From UBA1479 sp048263775 (GTDB lineage: Bacteria; Pseudomonadota; Alphaproteobacteria; Rhodospirillales; Casp-alpha2), in contig JBLXDU010000001.1 of NCBI GenBank assembly GCA_048263775.1, forward strand, positions 310,001 through 374,000: a DNA stretch of 64,000 nucleotides. The letters are read 5' to 3'. The notes beneath the pieces are model-generated. The model ran no database searches and was not told the DNA's origin. It saw only the letters and a list, made by a program, of their open reading frames with translations. The translations under genes were made by a program, and so were the position numbers. Below, piece after piece: positions 27,948 through 38,998 of the stretch (positions within the stretch are counted from its first letter, which is position 1; each line of letters starts with the position of its first letter).

Positions 27948-28565
27948 TTACACGCGAACGCCGGTCGGCTCTTCCGGCAGGCGGTCGTCCCAAAGGGTGT
28001 CGTCATAGTACTTGTTGAGCTTGATTGCTTCTTCGCGGGGAATTTGAATGCCGGGACCGACGGCCCTGCGGATTTCGCCACCGTCTTGTGACCAAAGACA
28101 GGCATCAAGGCCAACACAGTTACCTTTCGAAGTAACTTTATTGACGAGTCGCAGGAGTTTCATGGCGAACAGCTTCAGTTCCGGTTCACTCTTCGGATAG
28201 CCGACAACCAAGTTTCCGAAACTAATGAGGGGTGGATCGAATGCCCATTTTTTCGTTGGGTCGGGCCAGACAAGCGCGGACCGTTCCATCCGGAAACTGA
28301 CCCATGGCGCCACCATCTGTGTTCTGGTTTCGATATTCAGTTTCCATTGGCGTTCCTGGCCGGGCGAGGGGAGTGCAATGTCCAGCCACCTCGATACGCA
28401 ACTTGGGATATTGGAAACCGGCTCAGATTGTACTTTGCCGTTATCGAAAAACATGACGCCGGGTTCGAACTCGCGCAGCACACGGCTGAACGCGAGTTCG
28501 TCCCGTTCCGTCAGTCCGATATATTTGCTTCGGAAGTAAGTTTCCCGATCCTTATAATAGGCCAT
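27948..28565 (-). CDS. Hypothetical protein, candidate immunity partner
   Basis: This is a 205-residue soluble protein with no signal peptide and no family I recognise. Recognisable stretches are FEPGVMFFDNGKVQSEP, WKLNIETRTQMVAPWV and LISFGNLVVGYPKSE. It starts 31 bases after the stop of the toxin-like gene on the same strand, which is the usual place of an immunity gene, and its DNA is less GC-rich than the flanks. That role is an inference from position only. Confidence 0.62.
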   Translation of the reverse strand: MAYYKDRETYFRSKYIGLTERDELAFSRVLREFEPGVMFFDNGKVQSEPVSNIPSCVSRWLDIALPSPGQERQWKLNIETRTQMVAPWVSFRMERSALVWPDPTKKWAFDPPLISFGNLVVGYPKSEPELKLFAMKLLRLVNKVTSKGNCVGLDACLWSQDGGEIRRAVGPGIQIPREEAIKLNKYYDDTLWDDRLPEEPTGVRV

Positions 28566-28596
28566 CCGAAAACGCTATGCGCTCATTGTTGCGTCG

Positions 28597-29811
28597 TCAA
28601 CGCACCCGTTTCGGCATCATCCAGTCTTTACCAACCAACAGGATATGGTGGATTTCTTCTTCCTGCTGACGTGCTTCCAGGCCCCGCCTCGCTTTCTCTG
28701 CATTGTCCAGTTCCCGGTCCGTGGGCTTGCCGTTCCTGTCGACATCGACCGTTTGGATATGGACAAACGTTTTCCCGTCAGGGCTCACGAACGTAAGGTC
28801 GGTTCTCTTCGATCCCGCACGGCCATCGCCGGCTTCACCCGGCCTTTTCCCGGGATGCGGAAACGCGAAGCCCGTCCCTGGAATATAGTACTCCGTCATT
28901 TCTGATCCGCTGGCTTGATCTCGACCGCCGGCCAGATGAGTCCAGCCAGCGTTATTTTTCAGGAACCAATCCCTCACATGTTCCAAGTGTTTTCGGGTTC
29001 GTTCATTTCCTTTGCTTTCCCATATGTTCGGGCCAAATTCTCCTGAGGATGGGATTGGGGAAATGAAAATGGTCGGCTTCGTCGTTTCGGGGATCGGCTG
29101 TGAGAGGTCTGGCAGTTCGATGGGCTTGTCCGCAGGTTCAGTCAGGTTCGGAAGGTGTATATCCGAGGGCTCGTACCCAGGTGACGGCGGAAAGGTTGGG
29201 GAAATTTCGGTCCGTTCATTCGCTGTGTCTTGTTCGTCGGGTTTGGCTTGATTGGCGATCAGCGCGCCTGCGGCGCCCGTTGTCGCGCCGCCGATGATCG
29301 ACCGAGTGGTTTGCCCAAAGAGGGCGCGTGCAGCGGCCCCCAGTGACGGCAGGAGAAGGGCTGCGACCGCTGGCGCCATGGCGACCTGAGTGCCTTCAGG
29401 GGCGGATTTCTTTGAATCCATCGGCGGCACGGCGCCCGGACGGGCGGGCAGGCTCGCCAGGTGACGGCTCAAGGGAGAAGTGGGTTCGGGGGCGGGGCCG
29501 AGCAGGGACGTCGCGCTCGTGTCCTGTCGGTTGTTTGGGGGCGCGGGCGCCGGCTCGTTTTCCAGCGCCTCATTCAAGCGCGCCAGCGTCGGCCCGTCCG
29601 GCTTCATGACGCCGTCTTCCGTTAGGCCTTCGGCGCGTTGGAACGATTTCACGGCCTCGATCATGGGCCGGTCCGGGTATGGGTCGAAACCGCCGTCGGG
29701 CACCTCGAGATGGCCCAGGCTGGCCAGGGTCTGCTTGGTGATGAGGGTGTCGGCCAGGTCCATGTCATAGGCCTCGCCGATGGTCTTGTTCAGGCGGAAA
29801 GGGGGGCGCAT
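28597..29811 (-). CDS. Peptidoglycan-binding-domain protein with toxin-like C-terminus
   Basis: This is a 404-residue protein. Residues about 15-85 are a PG_binding_1-like domain (MIEAVKSFQRAEGLTEDGVM). A Pro-rich linker follows, then a hydrophobic Ala/Gly stretch (about 145-195), then another Pro/Thr-rich linker. The last 130 residues form a compact polar domain with TEYYIPGTG, GSKRTDLTFVSPDGKTFVHI and QTVDVD. This order (trafficking domain, membrane-like segment, variable C-terminal domain) resembles polymorphic toxins; the D and Q/T pattern might be a restriction-endonuclease-like fold, which is inference. GGAG precedes ATG 29811; the open frame upstream is rejected. Confidence 0.72.
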   Translation of the reverse strand: MRPPFRLNKTIGEAYDMDLADTLITKQTLASLGHLEVPDGGFDPYPDRPMIEAVKSFQRAEGLTEDGVMKPDGPTLARLNEALENEPAPAPPNNRQDTSATSLLGPAPEPTSPLSRHLASLPARPGAVPPMDSKKSAPEGTQVAMAPAVAALLLPSLGAAARALFGQTTRSIIGGATTGAAGALIANQAKPDEQDTANERTEISPTFPPSPGYEPSDIHLPNLTEPADKPIELPDLSQPIPETTKPTIFISPIPSSGEFGPNIWESKGNERTRKHLEHVRDWFLKNNAGWTHLAGGRDQASGSEMTEYYIPGTGFAFPHPGKRPGEAGDGRAGSKRTDLTFVSPDGKTFVHIQTVDVDRNGKPTDRELDNAEKARRGLEARQQEEEIHHILLVGKDWMMPKRVR

Positions 29812-30264
29812 GGGCGTCTCCTCGCGCGCCGACGTCGCGGAGGACCGGCGCGGCGATGCTGAGGCCGCGGCGGCGCTCCGGTGCGACAATCGTCATACGA
29901 AACCGGATGCGCCGGCCGGTGGGCCGGTTGCGGGGATTATGAGGTTGGGAGTCGGGGCGTTGTCCGCTTGTGGGGTTGCCCCACCATCACGGCGGGACCC
30001 GGCGGGCGCTCTATGTTGCGACAATGGCGCGGCCTGCGGTCAATGTCAAGTATTTATTCCTATTTCCAGATGGGGAGTAGGCTCGCCATTCCTGCCGATG
30101 CCGGTCCGGTGAGCCGATTTCCCGAAAAACTCCGACCAATCGCGCGTGCCCCAGGAAAAACACCTGACTTCCCCTGCCCGGGGAGGTATCCCGGGGTGGC
30201 GGCGCCGGTTCGCCTGCATCGGGCGGGCCGCCTGCGGACATTTTACGGAACAGCCTTAACGCAT
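29812..30264. other. Divergent intergenic region between the toxin-like gene and recQ
   Basis: These 453 bases carry no supported gene. The nonamer TGCGACAAT occurs twice on the plus strand (29882-29890 and 30017-30025). Promoters for both flanking genes must lie here, but none is clear. The recQ reading frame runs open through part of it without a good ribosome site. Confidence 0.5.
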
Positions 30265-32094
<1,830 letters not shown>

Positions 32095-32132
32095 CGCCGA
32101 ACCATTATAAGGGGGCGGCGGGTGTCGGTGGC

Positions 32133-33026
32133 TTACGTGCCGCCGTAGGTCCGCTGTAGGGAGCCTTTCCGCGCCGCGGCTTCGGTGAGGTGCTGGCGCA
32201 TGTAGTAGGACGCCGCGACGGGGTCGCCCTGACGCAGCAGGCCGATGAGTTCCAGATGGCCGGAAAACTGATCGTAGACCCGTTTGCGGTCGACGCTGGA
32301 GCGGATTTCCAGAAGCCGGCGCAGGCGGTTTACCCGGACAAGGGCCTGATGGAAGAAGATGTTGCCCGAAAGCTTGATGATCGCCTCGTGGAAATGCAGG
32401 CCGACAAGGACCAGACGGTCGGCCGTTTCGGTTTCGACAAGGCCGTCGAGGTAGCGTTCCTGAATGCGTTGCAATTCGTCCAGAACCTTGAAGTCGAGTT
32501 CGAAGGTGGGCTCCAGGAGGGCGGCCGGTTCGATCGCCGCGCGGAAGCGGTAGACCTGCTCGAAAGCTTCCGGCGTGTTGACCACGGGCAGGAGAGTCCA
32601 GCCGTAGCCCGGTTTGCGTTCGGCCCAGCCTTCATTGGTCGCGCGGAACAGGGTGCTGGTGATTTCCGACCGTTTGACGTCGTAGTGCTGCAACAGGAAT
32701 TGTTCCGTCACATCCTGGGATATCCGCCCGGCGACCCAGTCGTCGGCCAGGCGGAAATAGAAATCCGATGCGGATGAGGGTTCCTTGAGATCCTTGATCT
32801 TGGCCGGGGGCGGGGTGTCCGCGACCGTGTAGCCGCGGTTCGGCCGGTGTTCGGCGATGCCGCTGTCGGCAAGGATCTTCAAGGCCTTCAGCACGGGCGT
32901 GCGCGAGACCCGCAGATCGCTGGCCAGGCATTGGGCGTTCAGTTTGTCCCCCGGCATGAATTCGCCGCCGCGAATTTTGCCCAGAATGTCACGGGCAAGC
33001 CGGCCGCTGAGTGTTCGTTCGGCCAT
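32133..33026 (-). CDS. GntR-family transcriptional regulator (FCD-like)
   Basis: This is a 297-residue regulator with an N-terminal winged helix (residues about 8-68: GEFMPGDKLNAQCLASDLRVSRTPV) and an all-helical ligand domain with the FCD-type E-x-x-A pattern (RFRAAIEPAAL) and LHFHEAIIKLSGN. Between them is a second stretch (about 80-150) that reads like an extra helical insert. It is divergent from the dehydrogenase operon, with 201 bases between the starts, and probably controls that operon in response to its substrate. Confidence 0.88.
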   Translation of the reverse strand: MAERTLSGRLARDILGKIRGGEFMPGDKLNAQCLASDLRVSRTPVLKALKILADSGIAEHRPNRGYTVADTPPPAKIKDLKEPSSASDFYFRLADDWVAGRISQDVTEQFLLQHYDVKRSEITSTLFRATNEGWAERKPGYGWTLLPVVNTPEAFEQVYRFRAAIEPAALLEPTFELDFKVLDELQRIQERYLDGLVETETADRLVLVGLHFHEAIIKLSGNIFFHQALVRVNRLRRLLEIRSSVDRKRVYDQFSGHLELIGLLRQGDPVAASYYMRQHLTEAAARKGSLQRTYGGT

Positions 33027-33227
33027 GGCTGTCGGTTCTCCCCCGGTTGTGCGGATGGCGGTTTCAAATACCCGGAATCATCCTGAGTGAACATAAGGGC
33101 CGGTCATCAGCACTTTACAAAATGTTTTTCTTGTGATGAATATGCAAAATAACCCTTGGCAGCGCAGGCCGCCAGTGAAAAAGACCAACAAGCCGGGCGA
33201 CGTAAGACCCGGTTCGGAGGAGCAGAC

Positions 33228-34355
33228 TTGTCCCATCCCAAAGGTGACGGACCGCGCGGTCCGGCGGAGAAAGAGGGCGCGCAGCGGTTCGCCTGCGATC
33301 CCCTGCATGCATTCGTAACGGATGTATTCGTTCATCACGGCCTGGACCGTGAGGATGCCGGCCATTGCGCCGACGTTCTGATCGCCGCCGACGCCCGCGG
33401 GGTTTGGTCCCACGGCGTCGCCCGCGTCGGCATGTATTGTGGTCGGCTTAAAGCCGGTGTTGCCAAGGCCCATCCGGACATCAAGATCGATCATGTCGCC
33501 GACGCCGCGGCCCTGGTCGATGGCGACGACGGCCTGGGACTTGTCGTCGCCCGCCGCGCCATGGAAGAGGCCATCGAAATTTCCGGCCGCACCGGCATCG
33601 CCATGGTCGGGGTCAAGAACAGCGGCCATTTCGGCATGGCCGCCCATTACACGCAGATGGGCACGGATGCCGGCCGGCTGACGTGGCTGTACACCAACGC
33701 ATCACCGGCTCTGCCGCCGTGGGGTGGGCGCAGCCAGTTGTTCGGCACCAACCCGTTTTCCTTCGGCGCGCCGACCAAGGCGGGCGAGGCGCCGTTCCTG
33801 ATCGACATGGCGATGTCCGTGGTCGCGCGCGGCAAGCTGAAATTCGCGGCCCAGCGCGGCGATCCCATCCCCGAGGGTCTGGCGCTGGATAGCGACGGCC
33901 GCCCGACAACCGACGGCATGGCGGCGTTCAACGGCGTCGTGCTGCCGTTCGGCGGGGTCAAGGGGGCGGCGATGTCGTGGATGATGGACGTGGTCGGCGG
34001 CGTCTTCACCGGGGCCGGTCATGCGGGCTCCATCGCCAATCCGTTCAAGGAATTGGACCGGCCGCAGAACGTGGGCCATCTGATCGTCGTCGCCCGGGCG
34101 GACTTGTTCCAGCCGCTGGAGAATTTCTTCGAGGCCATGACGAAAACCACGAACACGGCCAAGAAGTCGCCCCGCGCGGAAGGGGTCGACGAGATCTATG
34201 CCCCCGGCGAGATCGAGGCCAACAAGGTTGCGGAATCCGCCCGGCAGGGCGTGCCCCTGTCGCCGGACGTGGTCGCCGATCTTCAGGACCTGGGCCGCGC
34301 GGCGGACGTCGCCTGGCCGTTCGATGACACCGGACGGACCGTGGCCGCGGAATGA
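33228..34355 (+). CDS. Ldh-family (malate/L-sulfolactate-type) NAD(P) dehydrogenase
   Basis: This is a 375-residue oxidoreductase of the YlbC/AllD/ComC fold, unrelated to Rossmann dehydrogenases. It has ADARGVWSHGVARVGMYC, the catalytic-His region NSGHFGMAAHY, GTNPFSFGAP and PFGGVKGAAMSWM. Family members interconvert 2-hydroxy acids and 2-oxo acids. Start TTG 33228 is chosen because GGAGGAG lies five bases upstream; an earlier TTG at 33156 has no such site. It leads an operon with a lactonase and a TRAP importer. The substrate is unknown. Confidence 0.88.
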   Translation: MSHPKGDGPRGPAEKEGAQRFACDPLHAFVTDVFVHHGLDREDAGHCADVLIAADARGVWSHGVARVGMYCGRLKAGVAKAHPDIKIDHVADAAALVDGDDGLGLVVARRAMEEAIEISGRTGIAMVGVKNSGHFGMAAHYTQMGTDAGRLTWLYTNASPALPPWGGRSQLFGTNPFSFGAPTKAGEAPFLIDMAMSVVARGKLKFAAQRGDPIPEGLALDSDGRPTTDGMAAFNGVVLPFGGVKGAAMSWMMDVVGGVFTGAGHAGSIANPFKELDRPQNVGHLIVVARADLFQPLENFFEAMTKTTNTAKKSPRAEGVDEIYAPGEIEANKVAESARQGVPLSPDVVADLQDLGRAADVAWPFDDTGRTVAAE

Positions 34356-34395
34356 CGCGGCCGACCCGCATGGAACAGGGCTAGGAGACCCCACG

Positions 34396-35319
34396 ATGTT
34401 CGCAGCGCCACCAGAGCTGAAAACCGAGGTGTTCGCCCGCCTGCCCGAGAAGTATCGGGTCAAGGACCGGGTTTCCGAATGGGCCTTCGGCAAGGAAAAC
34501 CCCAACCTGCATTCGTTTTTCGAAGGGCCCAGCTTCGATCGCGACGGCAACTTGCTGGTCACCGATATCCCGTTCGGACGGGTGTTCCGCATCACGCCGG
34601 ACGGTGAATTCGACCTGGTCGCGGAATACGACGGCGAACCGAACGGCATGGCCATCGACGCCGAAGGACAATTGTTCCTGGCGGACCACAAGAACGGCAT
34701 CGTCAAGGTCGACCCGCGCACGGGTGAGGTTACCTACGTGCTCAAGCGTCTGCGCCGCGAGGGCTTCAAGGGGTTGAATGATCTGGTGTTCGACGCCAAG
34801 GGCAACCTGTACTTCAACGACCAGGGGCAGACCGGGATGCAGGATCCGACCGGCAAGGTCTATCGCCTGAACCGGGATGACACGGTCGACTGCCTGATCG
34901 ATACGGTGCCCAGCCCCAACGGCATGACTTTCAGCCCCGACGGAAAGATCCTCTACGTCGCCGTCACCAGGGCCAATCAGGTCTGGCGCCTGCCGATCCA
35001 CGGCGACGGCAGCTCGACCAAGGCCAGCATCTTCCTGCATATGCAAGGGGGGCATACGGGCCCCGACGGCATCGCCGCGGACGTCGACGGTAACGTCGTC
35101 GTCTGTCAGTGCGGCACGGATTCCGTCTGGTTGTTCAGCAAGTTCGGCGAACCCCTTTACCGGATCCGATCCTGCGCCGGGCATGACCTAACCAATGCCG
35201 CCTATGGCGGGCAGGACAACAAGCGCCTTTACATCACCGAAGCCTCGACGGGTCAGATTTTGGTCGCCGACCTGGACGTTCCCGGCCTGCCGACCTACGC
35301 GCAGCAGACGGCGGGGTAA
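34396..35319 (+). CDS. SMP-30/gluconolactonase-family lactonase
   Basis: This is a 307-residue six-bladed beta-propeller protein without a signal peptide. Typical segments are FFEGPSFDRDGNLLVTDIPFGRVFRI, EPNGMAIDAEGQLFLAD, GLNDLVFDAKGNLYFND and PNGMTFSPDGKILYV, which carry the metal-binding Glu, Asn and Asp of the family. Start 34396 has AGGAG eight bases upstream. With the dehydrogenase before it, a lactone-to-hydroxyacid-to-oxoacid route is likely. Confidence 0.9.
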   Translation: MFAAPPELKTEVFARLPEKYRVKDRVSEWAFGKENPNLHSFFEGPSFDRDGNLLVTDIPFGRVFRITPDGEFDLVAEYDGEPNGMAIDAEGQLFLADHKNGIVKVDPRTGEVTYVLKRLRREGFKGLNDLVFDAKGNLYFNDQGQTGMQDPTGKVYRLNRDDTVDCLIDTVPSPNGMTFSPDGKILYVAVTRANQVWRLPIHGDGSSTKASIFLHMQGGHTGPDGIAADVDGNVVVCQCGTDSVWLFSKFGEPLYRIRSCAGHDLTNAAYGGQDNKRLYITEASTGQILVADLDVPGLPTYAQQTAG

Positions 35320-35433
35320 AAACGCTCCGGTCTCAACGACAGCCCGCGGCGGAGCCTTCCCGAGTGCCGCCGCGTGCAGCGAACCAAGTCTCGGGGTTCA
35401 TCCAAGCATCAAATCTTCAAAGGGAGGATAAGC

Positions 35434-36441
35434 ATGCGTTTCCATAAAACTCTGATCGCCGGTGCCGCGGCCCTGGCGGTCGCAGCAACCGGTCTGGCCA
35501 CGCCGGTCAAGGCCGACGAAATCGTCATCAGCGCCGTTTCCCCGACCAGTGACGACTACGCCTTCGCCGTGGTCTGGTCGAACCTGCTGATCAAGGCCGG
35601 CAGCAAGCACAAGATGACCGTGGTCGACAACGGTACGGCCGGCGGCGTGCGCAAGCTGGCCCAAGGCAAGGTCGACATCGCCATGATCGGCGCGCCGCAC
35701 TTTAAGGATGCGACCCAGAAAGCCGGCAAGTTCAAGAAGGATCCGGACGCCCTGGTCGCCAAGTACAAGAAGATGAAGGCCTTGTTCGCCCTGCAGACGG
35801 CGGCGGCGCAATACGTCTTCAAGGCCGACCAGAACGTGAAGACCTTCTCTGACTTCAAGGGCAAGAAATTCTCCATCGGTCGTCCCGGCGGCAACGGCGG
35901 CCGCGTGACCCAGACGATGCTGAAGGTCCACGGCATCGACATGGAAAAAGAAACGGGCGGCGTCTACATGAAGTACGCGCCGGCGCTTGACCAGATGGCC
36001 AACGGCTCCATGGACGGCGCCTTCGTGTTCGGTGGCATTCCGCACGCCGCCATCGACAACGCGTCCCGCAAGATGGAACTGAAATTCGCCTCACCCGAAC
36101 CGGAGAAGATGGCGGAGTTCCGCAAATCCATCACCAACGGCGAATTCTATGTGCTGAAGCACATCCCCGCCGAAACCATCGAGAAGGCCTATGAGGGCCG
36201 GGTCAAGGCGAACGGCGACCAGTATTTCTGGGCCTTTCCCTTCATGTGGGTGGTCCACGACACCATGCCGGAAGACGTCGCCTACGATCTGACCAAGACC
36301 GTTTGGGAAAACGTCGCCGAGGTCAACAAGACCAGCCTGGCGCTGTCACTGATCAAGCGTGAAGTGGCGATCGAAGGCCTGTCGGTGGACCTGCACCCCG
36401 GTGCGGCGAAATACTTCAAGGAAATCGGTCTTCTGAAGTAA
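35434..36441 (+). CDS. TAXI-family TRAP transporter solute receptor
   Basis: This 335-residue periplasmic binding protein has a signal peptide ending VKA-DEI and the TAXI pattern VDNGTAGGVRKLAQGKVDIAMIG, GKKFSIGRPGGNGGRVTQ and DGAFVFGGIPHAAID. Start 35434 follows a strong GGGAGG. TAXI receptors work with the fused permease that comes next. The ligand is presumably an organic acid or lactone used by the two preceding enzymes. Confidence 0.93.
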   Translation: MRFHKTLIAGAAALAVAATGLATPVKADEIVISAVSPTSDDYAFAVVWSNLLIKAGSKHKMTVVDNGTAGGVRKLAQGKVDIAMIGAPHFKDATQKAGKFKKDPDALVAKYKKMKALFALQTAAAQYVFKADQNVKTFSDFKGKKFSIGRPGGNGGRVTQTMLKVHGIDMEKETGGVYMKYAPALDQMANGSMDGAFVFGGIPHAAIDNASRKMELKFASPEPEKMAEFRKSITNGEFYVLKHIPAETIEKAYEGRVKANGDQYFWAFPFMWVVHDTMPEDVAYDLTKTVWENVAEVNKTSLALSLIKREVAIEGLSVDLHPGAAKYFKEIGLLK

Positions 36442-36477
36442 GACCGACGCGTAATTGGTAGGGCGGGCGAGAGTTTC

Positions 36478-38412
36478 ATGGACAAATCGGTGAACCTGAA
36501 AAACATATTCACGAATGCCTTGGGCGTGCCGGCAGATGCCGGCCCGGTCAAACGCCTGATGCATGTCCTTGGCGCTCTCGCCTGTTCGGCCATTACGGTC
36601 TTCATCCTCTACACCACGGCTTTCGGCCAGCTGCCGGGACCGGCGCAATACGCCGTCGTCCTGACCCTCGGGATGACTGCGATCTATTGTTTCTACCCCG
36701 GCCCGTTGCAGCAGGTGAACGCGGGATTGGACAGCCTGTTGTCCGTTCTGCTGATCGTCCTGACCGTGGCCAGCGGCCTCTATTACCTGGACCAGTACCA
36801 GGAAATCGCCTCTCTGCGGGAAGGCATCCCGACACCCTGGGATCTGACCTGCTATGCCGTCGGCGTGTTTTGCGTGCTCGAAGCGGCGCGCCGGGTCGAA
36901 GGCTGGATTTTGATCGGCGTCGTCGCCGCCGCGTTCATCTACATGACCCACGGCGAATACATGCCGGGGCTTCTGCAGCACCGGCCGTTTTGGATTTCCG
37001 AGGTCCTGGAATATTCCTACAGTTACCAGGGCATTTTCGGCATCGCGCTCGGCGCCGTCGTCGACGTGGTTTTCGTCTTCGTCATTCTGGGCGTCGCGCT
37101 GCGGGTGTCCGGGGCCGGCGACTTCTTCAATTTCATGGCCATGCGCCTGACACGCGGGCGCAAGTCCGGCCCGGCGCAATGCGCGATCATCGCCTCGGCG
37201 ATGTTCGGCTCGATCAACGGCTCGGCCCCGGCCAACGTGTCGGCGACGGGGGTGCTGACGATCCCGATGATGCGGCGTGCCGGGTACCGCATGGAATTCG
37301 CCGGCGGGGTGGAGGCCAGCGCCTCCTGCGTCGGCCAGATCATGCCGCCGATCATGGGCGTCGGCGCGTTCATCATGTCGGAAATCACCGGCATTCCCTA
37401 TTCCAAGATCATGCTGGCGGCGCTGGTGCCGGCCTTCCTGTTCATCATCTCGCTGATGATCGCCGTCGCTTTGCAGGCGGAAAAGCACGGCATCGAAAGC
37501 CAGGACGAAGAAACCGACACGGCAATGACGCCCGCACGAAGGGCGCAGGCGGTGACCCTGGTGGCCGGGTTCGCGACCTTGATCGCCCTTTTGTTTCTCG
37601 GGTTCTCGCCGACGTTCTGCGGCCTTGCCGCGACCGGCGTGGTGCTGGCGGTGGCGCAGCTGTTCGCGGATACGCGTCTGGACCTGGGCAAGGCCGTCAC
37701 CTTCATCGTCGACGGCGGACGCGACGGCATCGCCGTGATGATCGCCTGCGCCGCCATCGGCATCGTCATCGCGTCGTTCACCAGCACCGGTCTGGGGATC
37801 AAGCTGAACCAGATGATCGTCGCGGTGGGGGGTGACAGCCTGCTGGTCGCGTTGGTCCTGGCGGCGACCTGCTCGATCATCCTGGGGATGGGGCTGCCGA
37901 CGGCGGCGTCCTACCTGATGGTCGTGTTCGTCGCCGGGCCGGCGATCATGAACCTGGGCGTCGAGACGCTGCAGACCCATCTGTTCGTGTTCTACTACGC
38001 AGTGTTGTCGGCGATCACGCCGCCGGTGGCGTTGGCCGTGTTCGCCGCCGCGGCGATTGCGAAAGTCAGTCCATTGAAGCTGGCGGCACGGGCATTACGT
38101 CTTTCGCTGGTCGCCTTCGTGCTGCCCATCGTCTGGGTCTACCATCCGGAAATCAACCTGCAGGACCTGAATGCGGAAACTTGGCTGCCGACAACCGCCT
38201 ATATTCTGGCCCTGTTGCTGGCGGTGATTGCCGCGACGGCGGGGCAGATCGGGTATTTCAAGGTTAGGCTCGGCTATATCGAGCGTGCGTTGATGTTGGC
38301 GGGGGCGGCGGCCATCGTCGCGCACGAAACTCCGGTGATTCTCACGGGTGTCGTGGCCGTCACGGCGTTGCTGGGATTCGCCTGGTTGCGTGGCGCCCGG
38401 GCGGCGTCCTGA
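36478..38412 (+). CDS. TRAP transporter fused permease (DctQM type)
   Basis: This 644-residue inner-membrane protein combines the small (4-TM) and large (12-TM) TRAP permease parts, as usual with TAXI receptors. Marks of the large part are IIASAMFGSINGSAPANVSATGVLTIPMM, SCVGQIMPPIMGVGAFIMSEITGIPY and GMGLPTAASYLMV. It completes the module of regulator, dehydrogenase, lactonase, receptor and permease. Confidence 0.94.
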   Translation: MDKSVNLKNIFTNALGVPADAGPVKRLMHVLGALACSAITVFILYTTAFGQLPGPAQYAVVLTLGMTAIYCFYPGPLQQVNAGLDSLLSVLLIVLTVASGLYYLDQYQEIASLREGIPTPWDLTCYAVGVFCVLEAARRVEGWILIGVVAAAFIYMTHGEYMPGLLQHRPFWISEVLEYSYSYQGIFGIALGAVVDVVFVFVILGVALRVSGAGDFFNFMAMRLTRGRKSGPAQCAIIASAMFGSINGSAPANVSATGVLTIPMMRRAGYRMEFAGGVEASASCVGQIMPPIMGVGAFIMSEITGIPYSKIMLAALVPAFLFIISLMIAVALQAEKHGIESQDEETDTAMTPARRAQAVTLVAGFATLIALLFLGFSPTFCGLAATGVVLAVAQLFADTRLDLGKAVTFIVDGGRDGIAVMIACAAIGIVIASFTSTGLGIKLNQMIVAVGGDSLLVALVLAATCSIILGMGLPTAASYLMVVFVAGPAIMNLGVETLQTHLFVFYYAVLSAITPPVALAVFAAAAIAKVSPLKLAARALRLSLVAFVLPIVWVYHPEINLQDLNAETWLPTTAYILALLLAVIAATAGQIGYFKVRLGYIERALMLAGAAAIVAHETPVILTGVVAVTALLGFAWLRGARAAS

Positions 38413-38678
38413 AGCGCCCTGCCTTACCGGGGGTTTAAACCCGCAAATATCAGTGCTGTTGACGTCATCGCGGCGTCTGGGCGCTAGCGCCACACGGCGG
38501 TAAATCCGGCAAGGCCCGTCTAGGCCGCCGTTCAGCCCCTTTGAAGCCGATTCCCAGTTCGCCTGTTGACGGTGTGCACGTCGGTCAGTATCGCGTTTCC
38601 AGCACAACCTGGCGGTCACTTGGGGCTTCGGTGCCCGCAATGCCGGCAGATGTGTGGGGGCAGACCAGATAGCCAAAT

Positions 38679-38704
38679 CCCCCTTTTTAATTAAAAAAGG
38701 GGGG
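38679..38704. terminator. Strong hairpin, possible bidirectional terminator
   Basis: CCCCCTTTTT and AAAAAAGGGGG pair almost perfectly around AATT. It lies between the TRAP operon (plus) and the cus operon (minus), which converge here, so it could stop transcription from both sides. It could also be a dispersed repeat. Confidence 0.45.
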
Positions 38705-38749
38705 CTTTGGCGGTGGGGGCAGTCTTTAGCGAACCAGTCTCTTATGAAA

Positions 38750-38779
38750 TTCCCTAATCAATAGGGAAACTATAGGGAA
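38750..38779. repeat. Iterated TAGGGAA motif with inverted copy
   Basis: TTCCCTA-ATCAA-TAGGGAA is a perfect inverted repeat with 7-bp arms, followed four bases later by another TAGGGAA. Function unknown; it may be a protein-binding site or the remnant of an element end. Confidence 0.4.
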
Positions 38780-38998
38780 ATATGGCGATATACTGCTCTC
38801 TATAACTCTGCTTCAACGGCCCTCTTCAGGAAAACCAGTGTTACTGGATTAATTTCACTAAAATTTAAAACAGGGAATTGAATCAAGAAGTACAGGGCTT
38901 AAAAAGCCAACAACCCCGCATCAACCAGCGAACTAGGCCCGCGAACCAACCCATTGAGCATGCCCGCTCAAATAGGCTGTGGCCGACATCTACTCGCA

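Larger units (their letters stand above)
38413..38998. other. AT-richer intergenic junction before the metal genes
   Basis: These 586 bases hold no supported gene. They contain a perfect GGGTTTAAACCC palindrome near the TRAP stop, a strong C5T5/A6G6 hairpin at 38679-38704, a TTCCCTA/TAGGGAA inverted repeat with an extra copy at 38750-38779, and a short GGCTT-AAA-AAGCC hairpin near 38896-38908. Composition shifts here from GC-rich housekeeping-like DNA to AT-richer DNA, so it may be the left edge of an acquired metal-resistance region. Confidence 0.55.

Noticed and set aside
36346..37980. 544-codon minus-strand frame opposite the TRAP fused permease
   Set aside because: Low-complexity Asp/His/Gln/Arg composition typical of the antisense of a membrane-protein gene.
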